64,000 bases of DNA from Marinoscillum sp. 108 (GCF_902506655.1 NZ_LR734812.1:62001-126000), one strand, 5' to 3'; counted from the stretch's first letter, positions 9,018 through 17,656 are shown. Program-made: numbers and translations. The notes: generated by a model from the letters alone, not told the origin.

Positions 9018-10007
9018 ATGAGCCTATTAAAAGTATTGTCCATCGATGGAGGCGGTATCCGCGGGATAGTGCCCGGCACCATCATGGTAGAAGCCGAGAG
9101 AGAATTTGGGATCAAAGTAGCCGACTATTTTGACCTCATCGCGGGCACCAGCACCGGAGGGATTCTCACCTGTGCCTACCTCTGCCCATCAGACACGGAT
9201 GCCACCAAACCCAAATTCACTGCAGAGGAGGTAGTGGGGCTATACTTCAATAAAGGAAAGCAAATATTCGATGACCCTTTCATGCATAAGCTCAGGTCCA
9301 TTTGGGGGATTATCTCTGCCAAGTTTCCGGAGCGGGGTATCGATGAAGCATTGAAGGAATACTTTGGGGAAGTGTGGCTGAGTCAGCTGCTGAAGCCCAC
9401 AGTGATTACCTCCTACGATATTACCAATCGCAATGGGCACTTCTTTGCCCAGCATGATGCAAAAGAAAAGGAGGCCTATGACTTCCTGATCAGGGAGGTG
9501 TCCAGGGCCACCTCTGCGGCACCCACCTATTTCAATTGTGCCCATGTGAAAAATAAGCTGGGGGATTCATTCACCCTGGTGGATGGGGGTGTATTTGTGA
9601 ACAATCCGGCCATGTGTGCCTATGCTGAGATCAGAGATGGTTTTAAGAACGTGGATGGAGCGCCCGCTGCTGCCAAAGACATGAAGATCCTTTCGATGGG
9701 GACAGGGTTTACCAAAAAACACTATCTGTACCGTCAGGCCAGGAAATGGGGTATGGCTCAGTGGGTGCGGCCGGTTATCGACATCATGATGTCTGGCAGT
9801 GTGGAGGTGGACGATTTTTACTTGAAGCGAATATTTGAAACCACTGAGAACCCCGCCCAGTACATGCGGATCAACTCCAAAATGCCCGGAGATGTGGATC
9901 CGGAGATGGATAATGTGACCCCAGCCAATATGGCTGCACTGAAGAAGCTGGGAGAAAAGCTCTTTCAGGATAATAAAGAAGCACTGGCTAAGTGGTTTGA
10001 GCTTTAA
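9018..10007 (+). CDS. Patatin family phospholipase (plant-patatin/CapV-like subfamily)
   Basis: 329-aa patatin with the GGGIRG oxyanion loop (11-16), nucleophile elbow GTSTGG (Ser45) and catalytic Asp in VDGGVFVNNP (about 189). The GGGxRG and GTSTGG forms place it with plant patatins and with the bacterial phospholipases that include CBASS effectors such as CapV, unlike the patatin at 4624. It begins 3 bp after the cell-wall hydrolase and has no signal peptide. No cyclic-nucleotide synthase gene is nearby, so a CBASS role is not supported. Co-expression of a wall hydrolase and a lipase suggests a lytic or toxin role, which is inference. Confidence 0.87.
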   Translation: MSLLKVLSIDGGGIRGIVPGTIMVEAEREFGIKVADYFDLIAGTSTGGILTCAYLCPSDTDATKPKFTAEEVVGLYFNKGKQIFDDPFMHKLRSIWGIISAKFPERGIDEALKEYFGEVWLSQLLKPTVITSYDITNRNGHFFAQHDAKEKEAYDFLIREVSRATSAAPTYFNCAHVKNKLGDSFTLVDGGVFVNNPAMCAYAEIRDGFKNVDGAPAAAKDMKILSMGTGFTKKHYLYRQARKWGMAQWVRPVIDIMMSGSVEVDDFYLKRIFETTENPAQYMRINSKMPGDVDPEMDNVTPANMAALKKLGEKLFQDNKEALAKWFEL

Positions 10008-10057
10008 AAAAACGCAAGCCGCCAGGTCATTTAGAGAACAACTAACCAATTAAAACT

Positions 10058-10465
10058 ATGGACAATTTTTGCGTAATTGATCAAGACGGAGGTAAGGTCA
10101 AGGTGACCTGTACTGCCAATAATGGTGTAAGGGCCAATGTGGCGGTGGGAGTTTATAAGCACCATCCTACCGGGGAGTGGGAGCTGGTGGAGCAGCTAAA
10201 TCTCGTCACTGGTGATGATGGAGAAGATGCGAAGGAAGTAGTAACTAGTCCTTCAACTCTGATAGGCAAGTTTATTACCTGGAATGTAAACTTTTGTGCC
10301 TTTGTGCCAGGAGCAATCCAATCTACGATCACAATTAAGTTTTCCCAGGATGGTGTTGATTTGCCCACCACAGAGCCTACAAAGAAAGTAGTATCTGACC
10401 CGCCAAAATGCCAGAATGGACAAATGGGGAATTATTCTGATAAACTAAAATTTGTTGCATCATGA
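10058..10465 (+). CDS. Hypothetical beta-rich protein (135 aa)
   Basis: Unrecognised. No signal peptide or membrane segment. The sequence is built of strand-like stretches (KVKVTCTANN, ANVAVGVYKH, KFITWNVNFCAFV, STITIKFSQDG), typical of an immunoglobulin-like or jelly-roll sandwich, with four Cys. It follows the patatin by 50 bp and overlaps the next gene by 4 bp (ATGA), so the two are translationally coupled. The context suggests an accessory or binding partner of the patatin/wall-hydrolase operon; an immunity role is possible but unproven. Confidence 0.65.
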   Translation: MDNFCVIDQDGGKVKVTCTANNGVRANVAVGVYKHHPTGEWELVEQLNLVTGDDGEDAKEVVTSPSTLIGKFITWNVNFCAFVPGAIQSTITIKFSQDGVDLPTTEPTKKVVSDPPKCQNGQMGNYSDKLKFVAS

Positions 10466-11448
10466 AAAGATCCATCATCATTGCCCTAATAATCAGTGCA
10501 TCCATGCAACTCATAGCTCAGGATGCGGCTAAGGAATATATACTAGACTACAATGTGCCCGAGTCTCCGGCGTTCTCCATTTTGGATCTGAACCCCAATG
10601 AAGTCATGCGTGGGGCCTCCGCCAAACCTGTGGTGGTCAATATTGTCAACCAGTTTGCCTCTAAGGGCTCTATTGACAATGGCATTGCCATAGATTTCAA
10701 TCCCTATTTTCTATTAGGTGGCCAGCTCAAAGGGGTAGATGAATATCGCAACAGCTATGTGAAAAGACTCCTGATCAATACGCAGTTTTCGCTTGCTTCA
10801 CTAGAGGAGACGGATAGTGATAACACCATTCTGGCTCACGGTATACGAGTGACGCTCTGGGATGATAAAGATTTGTTGACCAATAATGGATTGTCACAGA
10901 GTGTTGATGCGGCTTTGCAGCCGAGTCCAGTGCCACCAAACATGACGAATGATCAGGTGCAGATTCTTGATAATGCCAAGCTGGCCAAGGCGTATGAAGA
11001 CTTGAAGGCTGAATATGCCAAAACTTCCGGCAGCAGTTTTTCACTGGGTTATGCAGGGAAGTCGGTGGTTCAAAGCTCCATTTTGGATGGAGATAGTATC
11101 AATCTTACTTCTAATCAGTTTTGGGGAGCGGGTAGTTTTACAATCACCGAGCGATTAGATTTTAATGTAATGGCTGTATCAAGGATGTTTAAAGACATGG
11201 ACAATGAGTTTAAGGCCGGCGCGTCTCTCAGATACAACTGGGATAAAGCTTCCTTTACAGCAGAGTATGTTTTTAACGATAACGAACCGAATGGTGAGAA
11301 GAATTCCTTATCGGGCATTCTCACCATTAAGTTGATTAATCAAATATCTTATCTGATGTCATTTGGGACCACTAAGGTGGAGACTGGAGGAGAAGAGATT
11401 AACAAATTGGCCCTGAAGTCCTCGCTCAAATGGAACATTGGGAATTGA
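10462..11448 (+). CDS. Exported beta-rich, possibly outer-membrane protein
   Basis: 328-aa protein with a clear signal peptide (MKRSIIIALIISASMQLIAQ). The C-terminal 140 residues show alternating amphipathic strands (FKAGASLRYNWDKASFTAEY, SGILTIKLINQISYLMSFGT, LALKSSLKWNIGN), as in outer-membrane beta-barrels, although the terminal residue is Asn and not the classic aromatic. The middle has a helical stretch (KAYEDLKAEYAKT). Its start overlaps the 135-aa gene by 4 bp. It closes the four-gene run starting at 8352. The function is unknown; it may be a surface receptor or export partner. Confidence 0.65.
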   Translation: MKRSIIIALIISASMQLIAQDAAKEYILDYNVPESPAFSILDLNPNEVMRGASAKPVVVNIVNQFASKGSIDNGIAIDFNPYFLLGGQLKGVDEYRNSYVKRLLINTQFSLASLEETDSDNTILAHGIRVTLWDDKDLLTNNGLSQSVDAALQPSPVPPNMTNDQVQILDNAKLAKAYEDLKAEYAKTSGSSFSLGYAGKSVVQSSILDGDSINLTSNQFWGAGSFTITERLDFNVMAVSRMFKDMDNEFKAGASLRYNWDKASFTAEYVFNDNEPNGEKNSLSGILTIKLINQISYLMSFGTTKVETGGEEINKLALKSSLKWNIGN

Positions 11449-11470
11449 GGAGCTAAATTTATCTTTAATG

Positions 11471-11497
11471 GCCTCCGAATTTTTCGGGGGCTATTAA
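11471..11497. terminator. Weak hairpin after the patatin operon
   Basis: gcctccgaa (11471-11479) pairs with ttcgggggc (11483-11491), including one G-T pair, with a 3-nt loop. Only a weak AT-rich tail follows. It lies between the convergent end of the 10462 gene and the end of res. Confidence 0.45.
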
Positions 11498-11526
11498 TGG
11501 TCACACGTTCTCAGGATCAAACCTTG

Positions 11527-14190
11527 TTATAACTCCCTCACCACTCCGGCTATGTTCTTTGCTGTATAAGTATCCTGGACCTCTTTAGTCTCAAATACCA
11601 TGAAGTACTTGTACTTTTCACCCGATTTCTCGGCCCACTTTTTTCCTAGCAGATTTTTGGTTCTGCTGTCATCATTATCCAGATAATCGCCTTTGGTCTC
11701 CAATAGGATGAGGGTGCCCTTCCTGGTATATATGATGAAATCAGGATAATGATTTTTGTCAAAGCCATTGAGCATAAAGCCTTTCCCTTTTTCCAGATTT
11801 CTATGCCAGAAGACCACATTGTCCAGTGAAGCGATCTCCATGATGACCTCTTGCTCGTATTTTCCCATGGCACCCTCGCGCTCATAAAGTGATTTATTGA
11901 TTGATGGGGCTTCCTTTCCGGGCAGGATCGTCTCACTAAATATAAATCTGGGTTGGGTGGTGATCTTATTCGTGTTTAGGTAGACATCAAACTGCCTTCG
12001 TGCCTCGGCAGCTTGTAATTCTCTGATTTTGTTTTTGATCTTTTGAATATAGATGTATTCATTGTTTATAATGTCCCTCACCTTTTCGGGACTCAAGTCT
12101 TCGAACACACGACCCACGTATTTGCGCAACTCCTGATCCGAAAGTGGAGTCATATCGCCCAACTTGCTTACGATGAGCTTACTCACTTCCATAATCTGAT
12201 TTTCTTTGGGCTTGGCCAGGATGTTTCCTATCAAAATGTTTTTCGCATTGTCTCGCAGTTTGTCAATGGTGGTAGTATTCTTGATTTCATCATAATCCAC
12301 TTTATAGACATCTGCCGAACTCTCGTCAAAGTTAATCTTGGTATCCTGGTTGCTAAGTTTAAACTCCCTGAGCAATTTATTAGGACTTAAAAACACATCA
12401 TAAGGAACCAGTTCCTCAAAAAGGACATTTGCCCGATCCTCATCCGTGGCTTCTTTGATAAAAAACTGAGGAATCTTGATGCTTTCGGCCAACTCCTGAA
12501 AGGCTGGTTCTATTCGATATTTCTTCACTTCGTTTCCCATTTCCGAGAGCATAAAGGTTTCATTGTCGGTATCTGCTTCCTTCACTTTCTGATCAAATTC
12601 CTTTGCATCCGCCTCGGCCTTGGAGGTAATCTCCTGCAAGGTCTGAAAGGACCGATCCGCTTCGGACAAATCTGCAGGAGCATCGGGATTGAAGGCAACC
12701 TGATTCAGGTCAAATGCCTCATCTGACTTTGATTCTTCCTGCGGTTGTCCAAATAATTCCTCTTGCAAGACCTGATCCTCTGTCTTTGGAGGAAGTGCCA
12801 GTTCTTCTGCCCGGTAATCGTCTTTGCTAAAGCCCGAATCCTGCAATCCTTTTACAATATTATTGAGCGTGTCATTGAATTTTGAGGAGGCCGTAAGTAC
12901 AAACGAAAGGTTTAAGAGTGCCTTCTTGTGCTGCACCACATAAGGCTGCCGGAGCACACGCCCCAGGATTTGCTCTACATCCACCGCACTGCTCTTGTCG
13001 GCCAATGAAGCGAGGATATAAGCAAACGGACAGTCCCAGCCCTCCTTCAAGGCATTCACAGTGATGATGTACCTCACCTTGCACGACTTGCTCATGAGGT
13101 CGATTCCTTTCAGTTCATCATTGCTGCTTACCTTTATTTTGATCTCTTCTTCATCAATCCCCAGTTTCACCAGCTGTTCCTTTATTTTATCGAAGGTGGT
13201 GTTGTCCTTGCTCTTGATGTTGCTTTGGGCCTGAAAGAGGATGATGGGGCGGATGTATTTGCCAGTTTCCTTTTCCTCCTCCACGGCCAAAGCCTCCAAC
13301 TGCCTGCGCAGATGCAGGGCACTGGTGATCACTTCCTCCTTTTTATGATGGTTATACACGATCACAGGGAGCTTCACCATGCTTTCTTTCTTCAGCGCTA
13401 CGGCATTCACCATACTGATGATGTTACTGTTTTGCTTGGGTGTGGCCGTGAGGTCCAGGACAAAGGAAGGATTGAGCGCCTTGAGCATTTCCACACTCAG
13501 GTCGCTTTCAGCATTGTGACTTTCATCTACCACCACGATGGGGTTGAGAGAGCGGATCACATTGATAAGGGTGACTGTGTCTTCACTATCTGGGTACACG
13601 GCCGTATCATCTATGAATGCCCGAAACGGCTCCAGCATACCATTCTGCTGAAAAATCTTGCGGTCTTCCTTCTTCAGCTTGTCTATGCGGATGCTACTAA
13701 AGCTGAAAACCAGGATATTGAGCTGATCATGTACCGAGGTAGGATTAAACCCCGTGCCTTGCAGCAGTTGATCCTTTTCGAATACTTCTATGCGGTTTGC
13801 AAACAGGCTGTTCAGCTTTTTGCGGTAGGGATGGTCTGGGTCGGAGAGGTTTGCTACGGTCTGTTGGAGCAGGTTGCTCCATGGCACCAGCCAGACTACC
13901 GTTTTCGGACAGGTCACGTCCATGCTTTTACTGATGCTATGCAAGGCATTGCAGGCCATAAAAGTTTTGCCTCCTGCAGTGGGCACTTTGATGGCAATGT
14001 GTGCGGCTCCGGGAATATTGTCCTTGTAGGGGCGCATACCCTTGGGGCCATTGAGGGTCATCTCATATTCGCCTACCCGATCTGCCCAGTACTGATTAAA
14101 GGCCTTTCCGGGATTTTGATAAGTATTCAGGTATTCCAGATATTTCTGAAGATCATTGATGACTTGCTGTTGGTAGGGTTTGAGCTCCAT
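11527..14190 (-). CDS. res: Type III restriction enzyme Res subunit (helicase-nuclease)
   Basis: 887-aa superfamily 2 helicase with a C-terminal nuclease. Motif I is KVPTAGGKT (about 69-76), motif II VVVDESHN (about 220), motif III LDLTATP, and motif VI VEQILGRVLRQP. The C-terminal PD-(D/E)xK nuclease reads YPDFIIYTRKG...LLETKGDYL (about 815-835). Together with Mod it should cleave DNA after translocating between two inversely oriented unmethylated sites. It is the last gene of the operon, with only 2 bp between the DUF4276 stop and its ATG, whereas in most type III loci res directly follows mod. All catalytic motifs look intact. A 323-aa antisense ORF inside it is a shadow. Confidence 0.93.
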   Translation of the reverse strand: MELKPYQQQVINDLQKYLEYLNTYQNPGKAFNQYWADRVGEYEMTLNGPKGMRPYKDNIPGAAHIAIKVPTAGGKTFMACNALHSISKSMDVTCPKTVVWLVPWSNLLQQTVANLSDPDHPYRKKLNSLFANRIEVFEKDQLLQGTGFNPTSVHDQLNILVFSFSSIRIDKLKKEDRKIFQQNGMLEPFRAFIDDTAVYPDSEDTVTLINVIRSLNPIVVVDESHNAESDLSVEMLKALNPSFVLDLTATPKQNSNIISMVNAVALKKESMVKLPVIVYNHHKKEEVITSALHLRRQLEALAVEEEKETGKYIRPIILFQAQSNIKSKDNTTFDKIKEQLVKLGIDEEEIKIKVSSNDELKGIDLMSKSCKVRYIITVNALKEGWDCPFAYILASLADKSSAVDVEQILGRVLRQPYVVQHKKALLNLSFVLTASSKFNDTLNNIVKGLQDSGFSKDDYRAEELALPPKTEDQVLQEELFGQPQEESKSDEAFDLNQVAFNPDAPADLSEADRSFQTLQEITSKAEADAKEFDQKVKEADTDNETFMLSEMGNEVKKYRIEPAFQELAESIKIPQFFIKEATDEDRANVLFEELVPYDVFLSPNKLLREFKLSNQDTKINFDESSADVYKVDYDEIKNTTTIDKLRDNAKNILIGNILAKPKENQIMEVSKLIVSKLGDMTPLSDQELRKYVGRVFEDLSPEKVRDIINNEYIYIQKIKNKIRELQAAEARRQFDVYLNTNKITTQPRFIFSETILPGKEAPSINKSLYEREGAMGKYEQEVIMEIASLDNVVFWHRNLEKGKGFMLNGFDKNHYPDFIIYTRKGTLILLETKGDYLDNDDSRTKNLLGKKWAEKSGEKYKYFMVFETKEVQDTYTAKNIAGVVREL

Positions 14191-14192
14191 AG

Positions 14193-14873
14193 TTAAATAT
14201 TCTCCAGGGTTTCAATCCATGCATTGAAGCGCGGACATTTGTTTCTGATTACCTTCAAGCCAATGGCATCTGCTAAAAGTGGCCCCCAAAGTGCCTTGGT
14301 ACTTGGTTTGTGAGAAGTATAATTGGTTAATATCCTTTCGAGGCGTTTGGAAGGGGCAGTCTCCGTCCCGTCGTTGATGTCTTCTGGATTCGGGAACGCA
14401 GTAATGGTCTCATTCAGATAATCATAGTCTTCAAATTCATTTGCAGTAAATGAGCGATCGAACACTTCCTTGTTGGCAAATAACAACGCTTCAAATTCGT
14501 GCAATTGGATGTATGGAATGAATCGGTAGCGGACAGCATCGGGAATATCAGTAGCCATACCCTGCTCTAGGTGATCCATGCGATTGGCCAGTCCTGGTCG
14601 CGGTGGTATTTGCTTCGCATTTTCCCATTCGGGAAAGGCGTGCTTATCTTGTATGCCGTAGTAGTCAATCAGTAGTGTCACGTAAACATCCGGTCGTGAC
14701 AGATATCTCATTATGTCGTCTTTCAAATGGTGCCAAGCCACAATACCTCCGCCAGTCTTTGAGATGGTGGGACTTTCTATTTGGATATCATGACTGTAAA
14801 AATGTGGCCGTAGAATTTCTTCGCAAAAAGCCTGTTCCGTTTGCCCTTCCCCAATGATGATTAGTCGCTTCAT
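14193..14873 (-). CDS. DUF4276 family protein (TOPRIM-like)
   Basis: 226-aa protein. The ATG at 14873 is chosen because it gives an ATGA overlap with the ATPase stop and places the conserved strand at the N-terminus. Signatures of DUF4276 are visible: IIIGEGQTEQAF (Glu9, Glu13), VTLLIDYYGI (Asp70) and PYIQLHEFEALLFA (about 120-133). The acidic GEGxTE start and the following Asp resemble the TOPRIM metal-binding arrangement of RloB and DUF4435 proteins, so it is probably a nuclease or metal-dependent effector. It is encoded between the ATPase and res. Nuclease activity is inferred from fold resemblance. Confidence 0.82.
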   Translation of the reverse strand: MKRLIIIGEGQTEQAFCEEILRPHFYSHDIQIESPTISKTGGGIVAWHHLKDDIMRYLSRPDVYVTLLIDYYGIQDKHAFPEWENAKQIPPRPGLANRMDHLEQGMATDIPDAVRYRFIPYIQLHEFEALLFANKEVFDRSFTANEFEDYDYLNETITAFPNPEDINDGTETAPSKRLERILTNYTSHKPSTKALWGPLLADAIGLKVIRNKCPRFNAWIETLENI

Positions 14874-15973
14874 TGCTTGTACGGTTGACCTGCCCCAATA
14901 ATATTTCTCTGCCACAGCTCACCCATGGTATGGTCTCCTAGCCACACAGAAAGATCCTCTTTTTGCAAGCGTCTGAAAATAGACTGCTTTTCTTCCTTGC
15001 TACGATCCACCGTGATGATATCTTCTGCATCAAACTGATCTACTAGGTTTACAGATTGTGTAGAGATGATTAGCTGTGTGCTGCTGGAAGCAGACTGAAT
15101 CATGCCTGCCAGTTTACTGATAGCCATAGGATGAAGCCCCAACTCCGGTTCATCAATGATTATTACCTCAGGTGGTTCGGGCTGCATTAGCAGAGTAGTC
15201 AACGCTATAAACCGGATGGTACCGTCAGAAAACTGAGATGCCCCAAAGTTGGAGTCAGGATCATCGGCTTCAGTCCAGCGCAGCTCTATTTTACCATCGT
15301 TGATTCGGCTTGGCTCCAGTATAAAGGAATCAAAAAACGGTGCAACACTTCGAACTGTAAAGGCTATGCGCTTATAAATAACAGGGTGCTTGATTTTCAG
15401 GTAATACAAATACGCTGGCAGGTTGGACCCATCATGCTTTAGGTAAAGGTTGTCCTCTACATCACACTCCCGCCTTAGGCTACTCTTGGAAGAGGTGTCG
15501 TGAAAATGAAAGAATTGTAACTCTTTCAGGTAATCACGCAGATATTGATTTCTAGGGAAGTTGGCTGTAGCCGCTTCACTTTCCTCTAGATTGTAATTCT
15601 TGAAGTAATTAGAGCTCAAACTATCTCTGTGAACATTATAGCCGGCTGCCTCCTCCTCTAAAAACAACCCTCCATTTCTGTTTTGGGCCAGAGTAAAATG
15701 ATAAGCATTGTTGTAATGCCCATCTTTGAAAATGATCTTTCCAAACAAATGTTCCGTAGTTTTCCGGCCAAAGTAGAGGAGATGATCCGCTTTGCCCTCT
15801 TCCAATACATAGCGCCGCAACTGCTGATTAAAAATCGCCCGTAGCAGCTTGAAGAATGAAACAAAATTACTTTTACCCGCGCCATTACTACCTATGAGTA
15901 TATTGATAGGTTTCAACTCTATTTTCAAATCTTTGATGGACTTGTATCCTTGTATTTCCAAATAGTCTATCAT
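14870..15973 (-). CDS. AAA/ABC-type ATPase (AAA_21, OLD/RecF-like)
   Basis: 367-aa SMC/ABC-like ATPase. Walker A is GSNGAGKS (28-35) after the typical start LEIQGYKSIKDLKIEL. The ABC signature region is ASQFSDGTIR, Walker B is VIIIDEPELGLHP (about 268-280), and the switch region is LIISTQSVNLVDQF. There is no fused nuclease, so the effector is most likely the DUF4276 protein encoded next. It starts 11 bp after mod and ends within the DUF4276 start codon. ATPase plus separate TOPRIM-like protein is the layout of PARIS (AriA with DUF4435 AriB). Here the partner family differs. Confidence 0.88.
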   Translation of the reverse strand: MIDYLEIQGYKSIKDLKIELKPINILIGSNGAGKSNFVSFFKLLRAIFNQQLRRYVLEEGKADHLLYFGRKTTEHLFGKIIFKDGHYNNAYHFTLAQNRNGGLFLEEEAAGYNVHRDSLSSNYFKNYNLEESEAATANFPRNQYLRDYLKELQFFHFHDTSSKSSLRRECDVEDNLYLKHDGSNLPAYLYYLKIKHPVIYKRIAFTVRSVAPFFDSFILEPSRINDGKIELRWTEADDPDSNFGASQFSDGTIRFIALTTLLMQPEPPEVIIIDEPELGLHPMAISKLAGMIQSASSSTQLIISTQSVNLVDQFDAEDIITVDRSKEEKQSIFRRLQKEDLSVWLGDHTMGELWQRNIIGAGQPYKQ

Positions 15974-15984
15974 ATGCTTCCCCT

Positions 15985-17619
15985 TTAAAATCTAGTAATA
16001 TCCCTTGGTATTTTCTTAAACACAATGTGATACTTCTGCATCAGACTTTCATCCAGCAGGCATTTGTCTGCATAGATGATGTACTGGTCTGCTTTGGTTT
16101 GGAGCGTGCGGAGAAAGTCTGTGTCCAGTACCGTGATCTGATCCGGCTCGTAGTAAAAGTAATAGGCCGTGTCATGGGCTGAACCCAGAAAATAAGCTTC
16201 ATCCTCACCCTCCCGGGCGGCTCCCAGGAGGGGACTTTTTGTCTCTGAGTACCACACGTACTCCCTGATTTTGTCTACGCCGATGGCTTCATTGAGCAGG
16301 CCGTCCTCCAGAAAGATGGGCTGCCCCAGCGTGTAGTAGTCAAAGCTGCCGCCTGTGCCTTCTACTGCTTTGGTGCCTTCACCGTATCCATTCATCACGC
16401 GGCGCACCCGCTCTGCGGTGATGGTCTCCGCATAGTCTTCCATCTCCACCAGGATAAACTTGCGGTGGCCACCATCCTGCTTGTTTAGATTGAGCACCGC
16501 ATGGGCGGTGGTGCCAGAGCCAGCAAAGGAGTCGAGGATGATAGCGTTTTTGTCAGAGGCGATTTGAAGAACCCGTTCGATAAGTTCAATTGGTTTTGGA
16601 GTATCAAAAGAAGATGATTCAGGGAAGATTGACCTAATTTCATTTTTTGAGGTCCTATTACTACCAACCTCATCTTTTTTCCATAAAGTCCTTGGAACCA
16701 AATCGGACACTTCATTTAAATATCTTTTTATGCTTGGTCTAGCATTGTTGGTAGGGCCCCACCATACTCTTCCGTCTTTATCCAACTCTTTAAGCTTTTT
16801 CTCAGAGACTCTCCAATAGCGCCCTTTTGGAGGAGAAAACCTTCTGCCGGTTGGTCCAGTTATTTCATACTCTCCTTTAGAATAAGGTTTATTTGCATAA
16901 GGGTCACCTGGAATCCAGAGACCTCTACGGTCATTATCGGGGTTAGTATAAATGGAATTTGATTTGTCTGTTCGTGGCAATTTGTTAGGAATCCATTCAG
17001 GACTTTTTGAATAAACCAAAATGAAATCATGGTCAGTGGAGAATTGTCTGGCTGAGTTACGAGGGGAGTCAGCTTTTTCCCAAATCACACTCGTAACGAA
17101 ATTATTTGAGCCAAAGATTTCATTCATCATCGGAACGCAGAAAAAAGAAGCATTGTCATCTAATGATATGAAAATAGCCCCATCTTGCGCCAGCAGCTTA
17201 TGGAGTAGCTTCAGTCTGGGGTACATCATGCAGAGCCACTTATCGTGTCGGCTCAGGTCTTCGCTTTCTTTGCCCACCACTTCGCCCAGCCACTTTTTCA
17301 TCTTGGGGTCGTTCACATTGTCGTTATACACCCAGCCTTCATTGCCAGTGTTGTAGGGCGGGTCTATGTAGATGCATTTTATTTTGCCTTCATACTCCGG
17401 CAGCAGGCTTTTGAGGGCTTCCAGGTTGTCACCATGGATGATTTTGTTGCCACTATGGTCATTACCGTCATCGCGAGCTTGCGAAGCGATCTCTCCAGAC
17501 TGCTTCCCTTCATTTGCAGTGACGGCTTCAAAACGGTACTGATGCTCCATCACCTTGTAAGGCACGTCGCGATGGTGGTTGATCACTTTTTCTTTTCCTA
17601 TCCAGTGGAGTGTAGGCAT
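15985..17619 (-). CDS. mod: Type III DNA N6-adenine methyltransferase Mod
   Basis: 544-aa beta-class amino-methyltransferase. The catalytic motif IYIDPPYNTG (DPPY at 86-89) precedes the SAM-binding motif SFAGSGTTAHAV (about 360-372), the beta order used by type III Mod proteins. The family block WVYNDNVNDPKMKKWLGEVV is present. Residues about 165-350 between the motifs are the target-recognition domain; this stretch is much more AT-rich than its flanks. Residues about 31-51 are encoded by a palindromic repeat element (see 17465-17525). It should methylate an asymmetric site and supply specificity to Res. It is the first gene of a four-gene operon. Confidence 0.93.
   Translation of the reverse strand: MPTLHWIGKEKVINHHRDVPYKVMEHQYRFEAVTANEGKQSGEIASQARDDGNDHSGNKIIHGDNLEALKSLLPEYEGKIKCIYIDPPYNTGNEGWVYNDNVNDPKMKKWLGEVVGKESEDLSRHDKWLCMMYPRLKLLHKLLAQDGAIFISLDDNASFFCVPMMNEIFGSNNFVTSVIWEKADSPRNSARQFSTDHDFILVYSKSPEWIPNKLPRTDKSNSIYTNPDNDRRGLWIPGDPYANKPYSKGEYEITGPTGRRFSPPKGRYWRVSEKKLKELDKDGRVWWGPTNNARPSIKRYLNEVSDLVPRTLWKKDEVGSNRTSKNEIRSIFPESSSFDTPKPIELIERVLQIASDKNAIILDSFAGSGTTAHAVLNLNKQDGGHRKFILVEMEDYAETITAERVRRVMNGYGEGTKAVEGTGGSFDYYTLGQPIFLEDGLLNEAIGVDKIREYVWYSETKSPLLGAAREGEDEAYFLGSAHDTAYYFYYEPDQITVLDTDFLRTLQTKADQYIIYADKCLLDESLMQKYHIVFKKIPRDITRF
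17465..17525 (-). repeat. REP-like palindromic element inside the mod coding sequence
   Basis: 61-bp imperfect dyad whose ends are ccgtca and tgacgg, with inner complementary arms gaagc and gcttc and the core tcatcgcgagcttgcgaag. It closely resembles the widespread genomic palindromes of the form GTCATTGCGAG...GAAGCAATCT...GCTTC...TGACGG. Here it is read in frame in mod, giving a low-complexity insert between the conserved N-terminal block and HGDNLEALKSLLPEYEG. No second copy was noticed in the window. Confidence 0.6.
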
Positions 17620-17656
17620 TAGCTAATACTTGAAGACTATATGAAGGCATGAAGAT

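Noticed and set aside
8352-10007. CBASS system (patatin effector)
   Set aside because: No CD-NTase, Cap2/Cap3 or HORMA/TRIP13 gene is present near the CapV-like patatin.
13225-14196. 323-codon plus-strand ORF over res
   Set aside because: It lies fully antisense to a confident gene, has no recognisable motif, and its composition (many His, Val, Phe) is that of a codon-shadow frame. The 347-codon ORF at 32121-33164 over batD, the 362-codon ORF at 34290-35378 over phoH and the 248-codon ORF at 19809-20555 over the MBL gene are rejected for the same reason.
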